Shown piece after piece: positions 1 through 9,304 of a stretch of 34,738 nt of DNA (positions within the stretch are counted from its first letter, which is position 1; the number at the start of each line of letters is the position of its first letter). Both the position numbers and the translations under genes were made by a program. This DNA is from Stramenopiles sp. TOSAG23-2. Taxonomy: Eukaryota > Sar. The stretch spans positions 1-34,738 of the forward strand of contig LT649347.1 of the NCBI GenBank assembly GCA_900128395.1. Direction: 5' to 3'. Below the pieces are notes generated by a model. The model had not been told where the DNA came from and searched no databases. It was given only the letters and a program-made list of their open reading frames with translations.

Positions 1-1
1 T

Positions 2-393
2 GAATGGTATACCAAAGCAGCAGAACAAGGACATGCACTAGGTCAATGTAATCTTGGTACAATGTATTACAATGGTGATGGTGTTACAATGGATGACAAA
101 AAATCAGTTGAATGGTATACAAAATCAGCAGAACAAGGAAATGCACGTGGTCAATTTAATCTTGGCGTATGTATCAAAATGGTGATGGCGTTACAAAGGA
201 TTACAAAAAAGCAGTTGAATGGTATACAAAATCAGCAGAACAAGGATATGCACGTGGTCAATGTAATCTTGGTGAAATGTATCATAATGGTAAAGGTGTT
301 ACAAAGGATAAAGCAAAAGCTGTTGAATGGTATACAAAAGCAGCAGAACAAGGAAATACATTTGCAATTGATGCACTTAAAGACTTGTCATAA
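2..393 (+). CDS. Sel1-like repeat protein, 3' end, with a frame break
   Basis: The 5' part lies outside the window. Four Sel1-type repeats of about 36 residues are visible, each built on A-E-Q-G-x-A-x-G-Q-x-N-L-G-x-M-Y-x-N-G followed by a K-A-V-E-W-Y-T-K helix. Such solenoids usually act as adaptors in protein complexes. The frame starting at base 2 runs to about base 166. The third repeat then needs a shift of one base: where other copies have three bases between the Leu-Gly codons and Met-Tyr, only two are present. The frame that includes base 169 then continues to a TAA at 391-393, with a natural end after A-L-K-D-L-S. The repeats are otherwise well kept, so this is a sequencing indel or a very young pseudogene. 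The family is clear; the specific function is unknown. Confidence 0.75.
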
Positions 394-590
394 GATTAGA
401 TTTTCACAGGGTTTGCAACAGGTAAAAGGTGGGTTATAATTATGCTCGTGCTTTGTACGCGGTCGTAATTACGAAGTACGAGAGTTCCCAGGGAGTTCCA
501 TATATCATAGTTGAAGATTGCTAATATATATAGATTGCTTTTGATAAAAGTAAAAAAAGTACACACATCATTTTTTTTTCAAATATTTCT

Positions 591-2003
591 TTACAAAACA
601 ATAGTTTTTTTTTTACATAAAATCGTATCGATCTTACGAATTGCTTGATCCATCATATTTTTATTTTGCATATTATACCTTGCACCATAACCTTTTAAAC
701 AATTCATAGCACCAATGAAGGAAGCTCGTTTTAATGTCATTTCAATTGCTTGATCCATCATATTTTTATTTTGCATATTATACCTTGCACCATAACCTTT
801 TAAACAATTCATAGCACCAATGAAGGAAGCTCGTTTTAATGTCATTTCAATTGGATATGAATGAACAATACCTTCAATGAAACCACCAATAAATGCATCA
901 CCTGCACCTGTTGTATCGACAATCGGATTTATATTTGTATCTAAATTATATGCATCTACATGATACATATCATATACATTTTCTTTTATTTTTTTAACTG
1001 CTATACAACCTTCTTCACCTAATGTTATTATTAAATATTTGCATTTAGGATAATGATCTAACATTCGTAATAGAGATATTTCCATTTTATTTAAATTATT
1101 ATTATTATTATTATTACAATAATATGTATCCTCCTTCCACTTGTTATTATTATTATTATTATTGTTTGTATTATTTCCATGCAATTCCAATGGGTAATGT
1201 TTATTTGATACAATATATGTTGCATGATTTAATAATCGACGTAAACCTTCTCCATGAATTTTCATTAATGCTTTCGATCGTAATTCAGCTTCTACTAATA
1301 TATTAATTTTTTTCTCTATTGCAATTTTTACAGCAAAATATGCAGCATCCAAATGTCGTCCATCACAATGTAATAATGATACATCATGAAATAAAGAAAG
1401 GTGATTGAATAGGAATTGTTCTGATACATCCGATATACGTTGCTCGTATGGCATCGATATGATAGTTCTTGTATCGTTTGCCACCATGACAAAGCTAGTG
1501 ACGGTTTTTTTTTTAGTATTATTTTCCTCATCTATTGTTATTTTTTCAACTTCAACTCCATCAATATTAACTTGTTCACTTTTTAATTCATCCATTAATA
1601 TCTTTCCATTCAAATCATTTCCAACTTTACTTATTAAACGAGATTTGATTCCTAATCTACTTAGTTGCACTGCAGTATTTGCAGCATTTCCACCACCACC
1701 AAGTTGTTCACTTTTTAATTCATCCATTAATATCTTTCCATTCAAATCATTTCCAACTTTACTTATTAAACGAGATTTGATTCCTAATCTACTTAGTTGC
1801 ACTGCAGTATTTGCAGCATTTCCACCACCACCAAGTTGTTGTTTCAATGCAGTTTGTTTTGTATCTTGTTTTGGAAAATTATCAACAACAACGACATAAT
1901 CTAATACTAACATACCTAAAGATAATACATAACAATTATTATCATGTTGTTTCCCGTTATTATTATTATGATGATTTTGTAATGATGAAGAAGGATTATT
2001 CAA
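591..2003 (-). CDS. PfkB-family sugar kinase (ketohexokinase/ribokinase-like) with two internal in-frame duplications
   Basis: Probably an ATP-dependent cytosolic sugar kinase. The N-terminal PfkB signature G-G-G-G-N-A-A-N and the C-terminal signature D-T-T-G-A-G-D-A-F-I-G-G-F, with its catalytic Asp and anion hole, are both intact. The strand before the first signature (V-L-S-L-G-M-L-V-L-D-Y) matches the fold's first beta strand. Two segments are exactly doubled in frame: 44 residues including the Gly-rich signature, and 35 residues after the GAGD motif. Asn runs sit mid-protein. The frame has no ATG upstream of the first beta strand. The frame is open to about base 2039 but 2003 is a TTG; an ATG at 2011 is one frame off; the first in-frame ATG (1913) would delete the first strand. 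The true 5' end is therefore unresolved and overlaps the next gene. The exact sugar cannot be read from sequence. Confidence 0.85.
   Translation of the reverse strand: MNNPSSSLQNHHNNNNGKQHDNNCYVLSLGMLVLDYVVVVDNFPKQDTKQTALKQQLGGGGNAANTAVQLSRLGIKSRLISKVGNDLNGKILMDELKSEQLGGGGNAANTAVQLSRLGIKSRLISKVGNDLNGKILMDELKSEQVNIDGVEVEKITIDEENNTKKKTVTSFVMVANDTRTIISMPYEQRISDVSEQFLFNHLSLFHDVSLLHCDGRHLDAAYFAVKIAIEKKINILVEAELRSKALMKIHGEGLRRLLNHATYIVSNKHYPLELHGNNTNNNNNNNNKWKEDTYYCNNNNNNNLNKMEISLLRMLDHYPKCKYLIITLGEEGCIAVKKIKENVYDMYHVDAYNLDTNINPIVDTTGAGDAFIGGFIEGIVHSYPIEMTLKRASFIGAMNCLKGYGARYNMQNKNMMDQAIEMTLKRASFIGAMNCLKGYGARYNMQNKNMMDQAIRKIDTILCKKKTIVL
641..850. repeat. Exact 105-bp tandem duplication within the PfkB kinase CDS
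   Basis: Bases 641-745 and 746-850 appear identical and abut directly, with a 3-bp microhomology (ttg) at the junction. The length is a multiple of three, so the reading frame is kept and 35 residues (I-E-M-T-L-K-R-A-S-F onward) are doubled. Confidence 0.95.
1572..1835. repeat. Exact 132-bp tandem duplication within the PfkB kinase CDS
   Basis: Bases 1572-1703 and 1704-1835 appear identical, with ttgtt repeated at the junction. The unit encodes 44 residues, so the Gly-rich G-G-G-G-N-A-A-N signature occurs twice in the predicted protein. Confidence 0.95.
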
Positions 2004-4057
2004 TAATACATGGAACCCATTTAAAGTTTGAAGATACTACACCTTGTGTATATGCAAAAGTCAGAAGTGATCATAGATTATTTAGAAAATATGTCAAGAA
2101 GAAAATCAGTATATTAGAAGTAGATACCGAAGCAACACAAAGTGTAAATGTTGTACGGACGAAGATAGTGGAGCAAGCATCTCATGGTATGACACACGAA
2201 GAAGGTGGTTGGCCAGCTCAACTCGCTGATGAAATAACCCTTGAAGATACTCAAAGAATAAGAAAAAGAATATTAAAAGATGATAATTTTGTAAATAGTG
2301 TAAAAAAAGCTGCTGAAAAAGTCAATTATTGCGTAAATCAAAACATTGCTATTGACATATATGAAGATTATTTCGAAGATGAAGCGAACGATCATGATTT
2401 AACAGCATCAGACACATCCATTAAAGAAATTTGTACTGTATTAGATCCTAGCCTAACACCACGTGCTGTTATCAATATGTCTTGGTCAAAAACTGATATG
2501 GAACGTATAGTTTGTGCGTATTGTAATCCAACCTTTTCATCTACATCTAGTGGCGAAAATTTGCAAGGTTATGTTTGGAATATACTAAATCCAACAAAAC
2601 CAGAATTAGAGTTGGTTCCACAATCCCAAATACGAACTGTAAAATTTCGTAAAAATGGACAAGAGATTTTAACAGGATTGAGGAATGGGACACTTAATAT
2701 TTTTGATATACGCGCTGGATCTCATCCTGTCTCCACATCTTCGATCGATTGTAGTCATGAAGAGTCGGTTAGACAAGCAGATTGGCTTGTTACAAAGGGT
2801 GGCTTTGAATGCGTTTCTGTATCTACTGATGGTAAATTATGTTTTTGGGATTCTCGTAGATTAGATTCTCCAATACAATCAAATGTCTTAAGATGTCCAA
2901 AACTATCATCCAATCCAATACGCGGTGCAAAAGGTGGTGTGCCAGGTGGTGGTGCTAGAAGAGGTGGTGGCGGATTGAACCGTATGCTTTTGAAGTACCT
3001 TTCACCATATTCTCATAATCGCGTAAAGGAATATAGTGGAAATATTTTGCCTGGTACATGTGTTGCTGTTCCAACTACTATGCTTGGAAAAATTGACATT
3101 ATAACAGGAACAGAGACTGGGTTGATACTTTTATGTTCTGGTAAAAGTAGTAGATCGGAACATAAAGATAACAATAGCAATAGCCCATCAAATAATTATA
3201 GCAGTAAAAGCAGTAGCAGCCCATCAAACAAAAACAATAATACTGGAATACACAAAAGTAATAATAATAATAATACCATTCAAGAACAAATGATCGATAA
3301 TATTTTCTTAGGACATTTATCGTCTGTCCTTTCAATCAGTCGCAACCCATGCTTTCCAAATATTTTTTTATCAACTGGTGATTGGAGTACAAAAATTTGG
3401 TCCACTGATTTACCATGTCAAATAGCAAGTACAAATTATGGGACATACCATACAACTTCTGCTATGTGGAGCCCAACAAAAGTAGATACTTTTTTCGTAA
3501 CCGATGCTAGTGGAACAGTAAAAGCTTGGAAATATGAAACAATGGAACAAAAATGTTTTTATGAAAAGAAATTAACCAGTTCGCCAATTGTATCAATGGA
3601 AATGTGCAGTGATGGAGCATCTGCCATTGTAGGTGATAGTAAAGGTCGTACGATGGTATTAAATTTAAGTGAAAATTTATGTCGAAAATCTCAACGTGAT
3701 GAAAAGCAATTTATGAATTTAATGTCTAAACGAAAATTGACTGTAGGTGCTCAAGCAAGATTTGCAAGGCGTAAAGCAGAAGCATTTCCTGGTAGTAATG
3801 AGGAACATGATGATATAGCAGTAAATTCTGATGTTTATTTAGCTGAAGATTCCCATAATAATGATCCATCCGCTCAAAGGAATAGAAGCAGCAGAAGTAG
3901 AAGTGCTAGCATCTCGAAAGATGTTGATACTCTCTTACAATCTTTTGAGTTCAAGAAAATAGATGAAGAAGTAGATAAATTTTTTGTTAATCTTGTAAAT
4001 GAAAATTTACCACAATCAGTGATACGCATGTACGATGATGGGAAAGAAGAGAGTTGA
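1982..4057 (+). CDS. DNAI2: Axonemal outer-arm dynein intermediate chain 2 (WD-repeat protein)
   Basis: About 691 residues. The N-terminal region carries family hallmarks: a C-V-Y-x-K-x-R-S start-like segment, E-G-G-W-P followed by D-x-x-x-L-E, and A-I-D-I-Y-E-D-Y-F, as in DNAI2/IC69 proteins. WD-type blades follow (for example K-L-C-F-W-D, T-K-I-W, V-K-A-W-K). A Ser/Asn-rich insert of about 45 residues lies between blades, encoded by microsatellite-like DNA around 3150-3290. The C-terminal tail is charged. The protein anchors outer dynein arms in motile cilia, so the organism is ciliated or was recently. The ATG pair at 1982/1985 is the only start before the conserved region, but it overlaps the 5' end of the divergent PfkB gene; an upstream exon is possible. 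Confidence 0.88.
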   Translation: MMKKDYSIIHGTHLKFEDTTPCVYAKVRSDHRLFRKYVKKKISILEVDTEATQSVNVVRTKIVEQASHGMTHEEGGWPAQLADEITLEDTQRIRKRILKDDNFVNSVKKAAEKVNYCVNQNIAIDIYEDYFEDEANDHDLTASDTSIKEICTVLDPSLTPRAVINMSWSKTDMERIVCAYCNPTFSSTSSGENLQGYVWNILNPTKPELELVPQSQIRTVKFRKNGQEILTGLRNGTLNIFDIRAGSHPVSTSSIDCSHEESVRQADWLVTKGGFECVSVSTDGKLCFWDSRRLDSPIQSNVLRCPKLSSNPIRGAKGGVPGGGARRGGGGLNRMLLKYLSPYSHNRVKEYSGNILPGTCVAVPTTMLGKIDIITGTETGLILLCSGKSSRSEHKDNNSNSPSNNYSSKSSSSPSNKNNNTGIHKSNNNNNTIQEQMIDNIFLGHLSSVLSISRNPCFPNIFLSTGDWSTKIWSTDLPCQIASTNYGTYHTTSAMWSPTKVDTFFVTDASGTVKAWKYETMEQKCFYEKKLTSSPIVSMEMCSDGASAIVGDSKGRTMVLNLSENLCRKSQRDEKQFMNLMSKRKLTVGAQARFARRKAEAFPGSNEEHDDIAVNSDVYLAEDSHNNDPSAQRNRSSRSRSASISKDVDTLLQSFEFKKIDEEVDKFFVNLVNENLPQSVIRMYDDGKEES

Positions 4058-4395
4058 GTTTTGTGGTGTGGAGTGGTGGGAGAGATTCCTCTTTAAAATT
4101 TTCACGCAGCAGTACAATGTGGTGTGTATATATATATATATATATTAACATTTTACACGAAACTAATTTAACACCCACCCTTGATGGGAGGATAGAATTA
4201 TTGGATGAACAGAAGATATTCAGGATAAAACGTATTATAGTTTACTGTGTATATAAACATTGTAACATACGTTAAATCATTTGAAGTGAAAGAAAAATGC
4301 ATATATATATTTATCATATTTACTTAATCCGTTTTTAGTGTATGATTTTAATCTGCCTCCATATTTTTTCTTAATTTTCCCTCTCTCTCCTCTCC
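4058..4395. other. Convergent 3' intergenic region with a TA microsatellite
   Basis: Lies between the stop of the dynein gene (+) and the stop of COX10 (-). It is mainly AT-rich, with a perfect (TA)n tract near 4128-4144 and a CT-rich tract at 4380-4397. I see no convincing gene. Confidence 0.7.
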
Positions 4396-5718
4396 TCACT
4401 TTTTAACCTCCTCGACTGATTTAAATTTATCTACAGATGTTACAATTTTAGGACATAAAGTTTTACTACTAGTCTTGTTGTTACTTTGTTCATCGCTGCT
4501 ACATTCGCTATTAAATAATATTTCATGTGGACATGCATTGGTCAATGTTTTCTTTGCATTGTGAATAGATTGGGCATCTACATCGGTACTCGTGCTCCAA
4601 TGTTTACTGTGGTATACCATCAATGTTAACATTAATGGTAAATACCATAATGATGATTTAAATACCGCTTTTGCATTTTTATTATTCGATTCTTGTGAAA
4701 ATTTTCTTGCTAAATAATATACATAACCATTTATAAAAATAGATTCAACTGCAAACATGTATGATGTAATTTCCATCGCAGATGCAATTAATGGCAACGG
4801 TATCATATATGCCGTATACCTTTCAACTAACTTTGCTGTACGAACCCCAGTCGGGTCTGCTACAGGTACCATTTTATAACCACCCGCTGCATAATCTTTA
4901 CGATGAATCCATGCTAATGAGAAAAAATGTGGAAATTGCCATAAAAATAATGTACTTGCAAGCAAACCAGCTTCTGGTGTAAGCAATGAACCTGTAGCAG
5001 CTGCATATCCCATAACTGGTGGTATTGCACCAACTATTGCACCAACCCATGTATTCCATTCCGAATGCAATTTCATCGGAGTGTATACACCAGCATACAA
5101 TAAAATATTTCCTACGCCTAAAGCAGCTGTCATCGGGTTTGCACCTAATGCTAATAAACCTGCACTTGCAACACCAGTGGATACACCCCAACCAGCTGCA
5201 TGCATTCTTGATATTTTATTACGTGGCAATGGTCTACCTCTTGTCCTATTCATTAACGAATCTGTTTTTATTTCATATACTTGATTAAAGGTATTCGCGG
5301 AACAAGCGGCAAGAGTTGTGCCTATACTAACTGCAGCTAATCCAGACCACCCTATTGGTGTGCCTGCCATTAAAAAACCAGCTGACGTTGTCATAACAAC
5401 TAAACTAGATAACCTAGCTTTTGATAATTGTGAATAAATTTTTACTTGTTTACTTAATGCTTTACTATTTCCAGGTATTAATGGTATAGGACCTTTCGTC
5501 GCGGTAGCACGAGTTGTCGTTGCTGTTGTTGCATCAATGACGGTGGTGGTGGTCGTGGTGGTGGTGGTGCTGCTGCTACTATTGTTACGCCGTATTAAAC
5601 ATTGTCGATTTCTATTTATTATTATATTATGGTTGCAGCTATTCTTATTATTTTTAACGTTTTTTACGAAATAATGTTGTTTCGATAATATTTTTCTCAT
5701 TCCAGGCGAACGCATCAT
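4396..5718 (-). CDS. COX10: Protoheme IX farnesyltransferase (heme O synthase), mitochondrial
   Basis: 440 residues. It transfers a farnesyl group to heme b to make heme O, the first step of heme A synthesis for cytochrome c oxidase in the inner mitochondrial membrane. The prenyl-diphosphate-binding motif is N145-Q-V-Y-E149-I-K-T-D153 followed by M-N-R-T-R-G-R-P-L. A second conserved block, L-F-L-W-Q-F-P-H-F-F-S-L-A-W, and the K-M-V-P-V-A-D-P-T-G block are both present, among several hydrophobic membrane helices. The first 50 residues are Arg/Lys/Asn-rich with few acidic residues, as in a mitochondrial presequence. A run of nine Thr (51-59) comes from an ACC-type microsatellite. The start is a tandem ATG. 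The gene diverges from the voltage-sensor gene across a 1-kb repeat-filled spacer. Confidence 0.95.
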   Translation of the reverse strand: MMRSPGMRKILSKQHYFVKNVKNNKNSCNHNIIINRNRQCLIRRNNSSSSTTTTTTTTTVIDATTATTTRATATKGPIPLIPGNSKALSKQVKIYSQLSKARLSSLVVMTTSAGFLMAGTPIGWSGLAAVSIGTTLAACSANTFNQVYEIKTDSLMNRTRGRPLPRNKISRMHAAGWGVSTGVASAGLLALGANPMTAALGVGNILLYAGVYTPMKLHSEWNTWVGAIVGAIPPVMGYAAATGSLLTPEAGLLASTLFLWQFPHFFSLAWIHRKDYAAGGYKMVPVADPTGVRTAKLVERYTAYMIPLPLIASAMEITSYMFAVESIFINGYVYYLARKFSQESNNKNAKAVFKSSLWYLPLMLTLMVYHSKHWSTSTDVDAQSIHNAKKTLTNACPHEILFNSECSSDEQSNNKTSSKTLCPKIVTSVDKFKSVEEVKK

Positions 5719-5842
5719 CTTGAATCACTGTGTATTCCTGACACACACACACACACAGAGAGAAATCAATACACAAAAAGACACTATATATATATATATA
5801 ATATAAATCAAATTGTGGTAATCTTTGTTATATCTCCACATA

Positions 5843-6296
5843 TATATATGATGTATATACTGTATTCACATCAAGGATATTAAATGAATATATATATATT
5901 CTATCATACACACAGTTATGAAGTCAGTGGTGATCGAATAATAGGCCCACATCGCGTGTGTGTTTTTTGGCCGGGCGGCCTTGTGGCACCTTTTGTAAAA
6001 TATTAGAAGACGGATAAAACCTTTCCCAAAAACAGAGTATAGCTTTACTATACCAATTTATATATATGATGTATATACTGTATTCACATCAAGGATATTA
6101 AATGAATATATATATTCTATCACACACACAGTTATGAAGTCAGTGGTGATCGATAATCGGCCCACATCGCGTGTGTGTTTTTTGGCCGGCCCGGCCGGGC
6201 CTTGTGTGGATTGTGGCACCTTTTGTAAAATACTAGTATAAGAAGACGGATAAAACCTTTCCCAAAAACAGAGTATAGCTTTACTATACCAATTTA
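5843..6296. repeat. Tandem intergenic repeat, about 218 and 236 bp units
   Basis: Unit A (5843-6060) and unit B (6061-6296) align along their whole length, from tatatatgatgtatatactg to actataccaattta. They differ by a few substitutions and insertions. Each holds a short GC-rich palindromic core (ggccgggcggcc in A; a longer ggcc-rich version in B) directly after a T-run, which is conspicuous in such AT-rich DNA. The repeat fills the divergent spacer between COX10 and the voltage-sensor gene. Confidence 0.92.
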
Positions 6297-6514
6297 TGTA
6301 TATTTAATAGGTAGACATTGAAAATATCAATAAAACTCGGATATTCTTGATATTTTCATCCAAATTAACATTGGCCAAGAAGACGGATAAAACCTTTCCC
6401 AAAAACAGAGTATAGCTTTACTATACCAATTTATGTATATTTAATAGGTAGACATTGAAAATATCAATAAAACTCGGATATTCTTGATATTTTCATCCAA
6501 ATTAACATTGGCCA
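6241..6514. repeat. Exact 137-bp tandem repeat, nested on the previous one
   Basis: Bases 6241-6377 and 6378-6514 appear identical. The first 56 bp of the unit (agaagacggataaaaccttt onward) is also the tail of the larger repeat, so that segment occurs three times (6005, 6241, 6378). This shows two successive, overlapping duplication events. Confidence 0.95.
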
Positions 6515-6718
6515 TTTTTGGATTTTATTATTATGAATTTATTTTATCCTTGCGATCATATAAAAATTTCAAAAAAATAAATAAAAAATGTATGACTATA
6601 CACACACATATATACATTAACATACAGATATACATGTTGTAAATGAGATAGTTCATATATACGAAATGAAATAGTAGTAATATTTAATTGTAATAATAAT
6701 AACAACAACAACAATTGT

Positions 6719-7486
6719 ATGCGTCGTCAATACGGGACATTGGGTGAGACGAGAAATACAATGAATACTAGAAATGATAACAATGGCAGAATATCGCTAA
6801 CTAATAGTGATTATAATACAAATAATAATAGGAACAATGATTTTTTAATGTTGCCAGAGGAAGAAGAACGCATTGAAAACAATTTTTCAGAAAGTGAAAA
6901 GGCACAACAAGAATGGTATCATATACTAGCAAACAGATTAAGATACACACAAGGTTATATTTTATTTTACATGTTTGTTTTAATATTAGGAGTTATTGTC
7001 TTAGTATGGTCTATGTATGATTTTATTAAAGTTGAAAATCAAAGACGGTCTGGTGGTGGTAGTGGAGGTAAAAACGATGAAAGTGAAAGTAAAAGACACC
7101 CAGCCCTTTTAGCATTAGATGTAATATTAGTTATTTGCATTTGTATCGAAGTATTGATACGATATTTAGCAACAAGTGAAAATTTCTTCAACCGTTGTTC
7201 TAATTTTTCCGACGTTGCATTAAGTTTGCTTTGTGTAATAGGATTATTTTTGGATTTTAGTGTGCCTTTAAAAAATGATAATGGCATTAGTTTTTTAATG
7301 TTTTTAAATACTGCATTATTATGCGTCAGGGGTTTGTGGGTATTGATTCGTGTAATTAAAATCATGATGGATCGTAGAAAAGCACAAGCATTAGCTGATT
7401 TGGAGCAAAATCAAATTATTTTTGAAGATGATGGTGGTGATATGCAACAAAGTTATCGTGAATTTGGCAACTATGTCGAGAGTTGA
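6719..7486 (+). CDS. Voltage-sensor-domain-only membrane protein (no pore domain)
   Basis: 255 residues with four hydrophobic helices: about 81-103, 128-150, 161-180 and 191-215. The second and third match S2/S3 of voltage-gated cation channels: C-I-C-I-E144-V-L-I-R148-Y, then F-F-N-R-C-S-N162-F-S-D165. The fourth resembles a weak S4, V-R204-G-L-W-V-L-I-R211-V-I-K214. There is no S5-pore-S6; the protein ends about 40 residues after S4. It could be a proton-channel (Hv)-like protein or a regulatory voltage sensor, but the usual mid-S1 Asp of Hv channels is not evident. The N-terminal 60 residues are Asn-rich and disordered; a Gly/Ser-rich loop joins S1 to S2. The ATG is the first in the frame after an AT-rich leader. 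Confidence 0.7.
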   Translation: MRRQYGTLGETRNTMNTRNDNNGRISLTNSDYNTNNNRNNDFLMLPEEEERIENNFSESEKAQQEWYHILANRLRYTQGYILFYMFVLILGVIVLVWSMYDFIKVENQRRSGGGSGGKNDESESKRHPALLALDVILVICICIEVLIRYLATSENFFNRCSNFSDVALSLLCVIGLFLDFSVPLKNDNGISFLMFLNTALLCVRGLWVLIRVIKIMMDRRKAQALADLEQNQIIFEDDGGDMQQSYREFGNYVES

Positions 7487-7915
7487 GTATGCATATTAGT
7501 ATGCATATGTGTGTATTGAGAGCATAATATTCTTCCAAAAGAGAGAGAGATATAAAATTATATTATTTAAAAAAATTATATATCATAGGGGATTAAATTT
7601 TTAAATTAGTCTATATAATTCCTTTTAGAGTGTTCGTAACTTTTACGGTTCATAGATTTTAAAACGACACATCTAATTTTATCTTTCAAGATGGAGAAGT
7701 CCTGTGAAGCATTTTTTTCGTTCTGGCACACTCTTTGTGTATAGGTTTATTTATGATAGGCTTTTAAAAAATATTACACACAAAGTATTTTCTTTTTTAT
7801 TTTACATTTTTAAAACGACAATTTTATGTACACAAATACAGTGTACGGCTCGTATATATATATACACATTTTCACCACCCACCTGGTGTCTTATATGTGT
7901 GTAAATACGTACACA
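7487..7915. other. Convergent 3' intergenic region
   Basis: AT-rich DNA between two converging stops, with AG and AT tracts. A short ATG frame at 7691 (M-E-K-S-C-E-A-F-F) stops after 17 codons. I do not call a gene here. Confidence 0.6.
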
Positions 7916-9304
7916 CTACTTCTCAGCATCTTTAAAACTATTTAACATTTCAGCAACAGGATCATGTTTATTTTCATGATGATCACATACACCATCAACA
8001 GCAAAACATTCAACACAATGACGATAACACATACCCCGCCCAATAGTCTGAGCGTATATACATGGTCTATATTCTTGCCTTCGTCTAGCTAATTTATCTT
8101 CATACTGTTCTTGTTCCGCTTCGTTTCTTCGTTGTATAATCCCTAATTTTTCTAAACGCATTGATTCTCTTAATTCTTCTTGATGTTTTAAATATGCACG
8201 TTTAACTACTAATGGTATAATAATTGGTGGTTTATAATTCATTTCATGAAATTTTTCAATCAACCAAGTTAATAATTTGAAAAAGCCTAACTCGTCATAA
8301 TGATCTAAATTTCTTGGATTTCCATCAATCATATTTGCAACATTATATATAGCAATTTGGCAAATATGCAAATCTAATACAAAAGGTGTCGTCCTTTTTT
8401 TCTTTTCGTCAGGATCTTCTATCCCCATAATTTTATTTTTCAAATTTATACGTTTTCTAGGCTCATTATTTGCCCTTGCTGCTTTTCGTTTTCTTACCTC
8501 TTCTTCTAAATGTTTCTTATGTTCCCTTTCACCCCAGCCAGAAAATTCATGTATTGCACCGATGCAACGAGTGGTCATGCCTAATTTGCCACATAATGAC
8601 CTTCCTTCTGCACCTACTGATAAATTGCAAGAAATGTTCAAACCAAATAATGTTATCCGATGGTTTGGACAATATTCTTCCATTGCATAACACATTGTAT
8701 GTATCGCAGATTCTGCATTTTCTTTTATTTTTTCTATATTATCTTGATGTTCTGGCCCTGTTAAGTCAGCTACTGCTTGCAAGCCAACTTGCTGTACGTC
8801 TTCTTTTAAAGGATGGTTTCTCATTATTTCCAATATTTTTAAAACATCATTTGCTTTAAATGCCGCATCGATTTGTTTTTGTCCTACTCTATTACAAACC
8901 ATAAATAATTTTGTTAAACAAACATTTGCATCTTCCATCACATAACTATCATATTTATGTATTTTTAATAACACTTCAAATAAATCTTTAGCTTTTAATA
9001 TTCTCATTTGTTCTGCACATCCTTCATGATCCATCGTGAATGTCCATAATCTACAAGCGGCACGTACAACCAATTCATTCGCCTTATGTTTTTCACATGA
9101 TTCAATTATTCTTGCATTGCCTTCCAACTCATAATAAAATTCCATATGTGCGTCACTTTTATTAGCAATATCTTGTATAGTTTCTATACCAAACATTTGC
9201 ATTTCAGGGTCGTCTATTTCAGAAGTTAAATTATCCAACCATTCGCCTAGTTTTGCTTTCCAAAACATTAAACGTTTAGTTCTCATACTAGCTCCACTTC
9301 CCAT
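7916..9304 (-). CDS. Helical (armadillo-like) repeat protein with N-myristoylation signal and Cys/His tail
   Basis: 462 residues; not matched to a named family. It begins M-G-S-G-A-S, a good N-myristoylation signal (Gly2, Ser6), which suggests membrane attachment, possibly ciliary or plasma membrane. Residues of about 30-240 are regular amphipathic helix pairs typical of ARM/HEAT folds (for example V-V-R-A-A-C-R-L-W-T-F and V-G-L-Q-A-V-A-D-L). A basic, charged stretch and a helical coiled part follow. The tail has clustered Cys and His (C-x11-C-x2-H-C-x2-C-x6-C-x-H-H), which could bind zinc. The start ATG is clear and an AT-rich divergent spacer lies upstream. The function is unknown. Confidence 0.8.
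   Translation of the reverse strand: MGSGASMRTKRLMFWKAKLGEWLDNLTSEIDDPEMQMFGIETIQDIANKSDAHMEFYYELEGNARIIESCEKHKANELVVRAACRLWTFTMDHEGCAEQMRILKAKDLFEVLLKIHKYDSYVMEDANVCLTKLFMVCNRVGQKQIDAAFKANDVLKILEIMRNHPLKEDVQQVGLQAVADLTGPEHQDNIEKIKENAESAIHTMCYAMEEYCPNHRITLFGLNISCNLSVGAEGRSLCGKLGMTTRCIGAIHEFSGWGEREHKKHLEEEVRKRKAARANNEPRKRINLKNKIMGIEDPDEKKKRTTPFVLDLHICQIAIYNVANMIDGNPRNLDHYDELGFFKLLTWLIEKFHEMNYKPPIIIPLVVKRAYLKHQEELRESMRLEKLGIIQRRNEAEQEQYEDKLARRRQEYRPCIYAQTIGRGMCYRHCVECFAVDGVCDHHENKHDPVAEMLNSFKDAEK

Noticed and set aside
7691-7825. Short ATG frame that would extend if a 21-nt GT-AG segment were removed
   Set aside because: The result is about 33 low-complexity residues; in AT-rich DNA such joins arise easily by chance.
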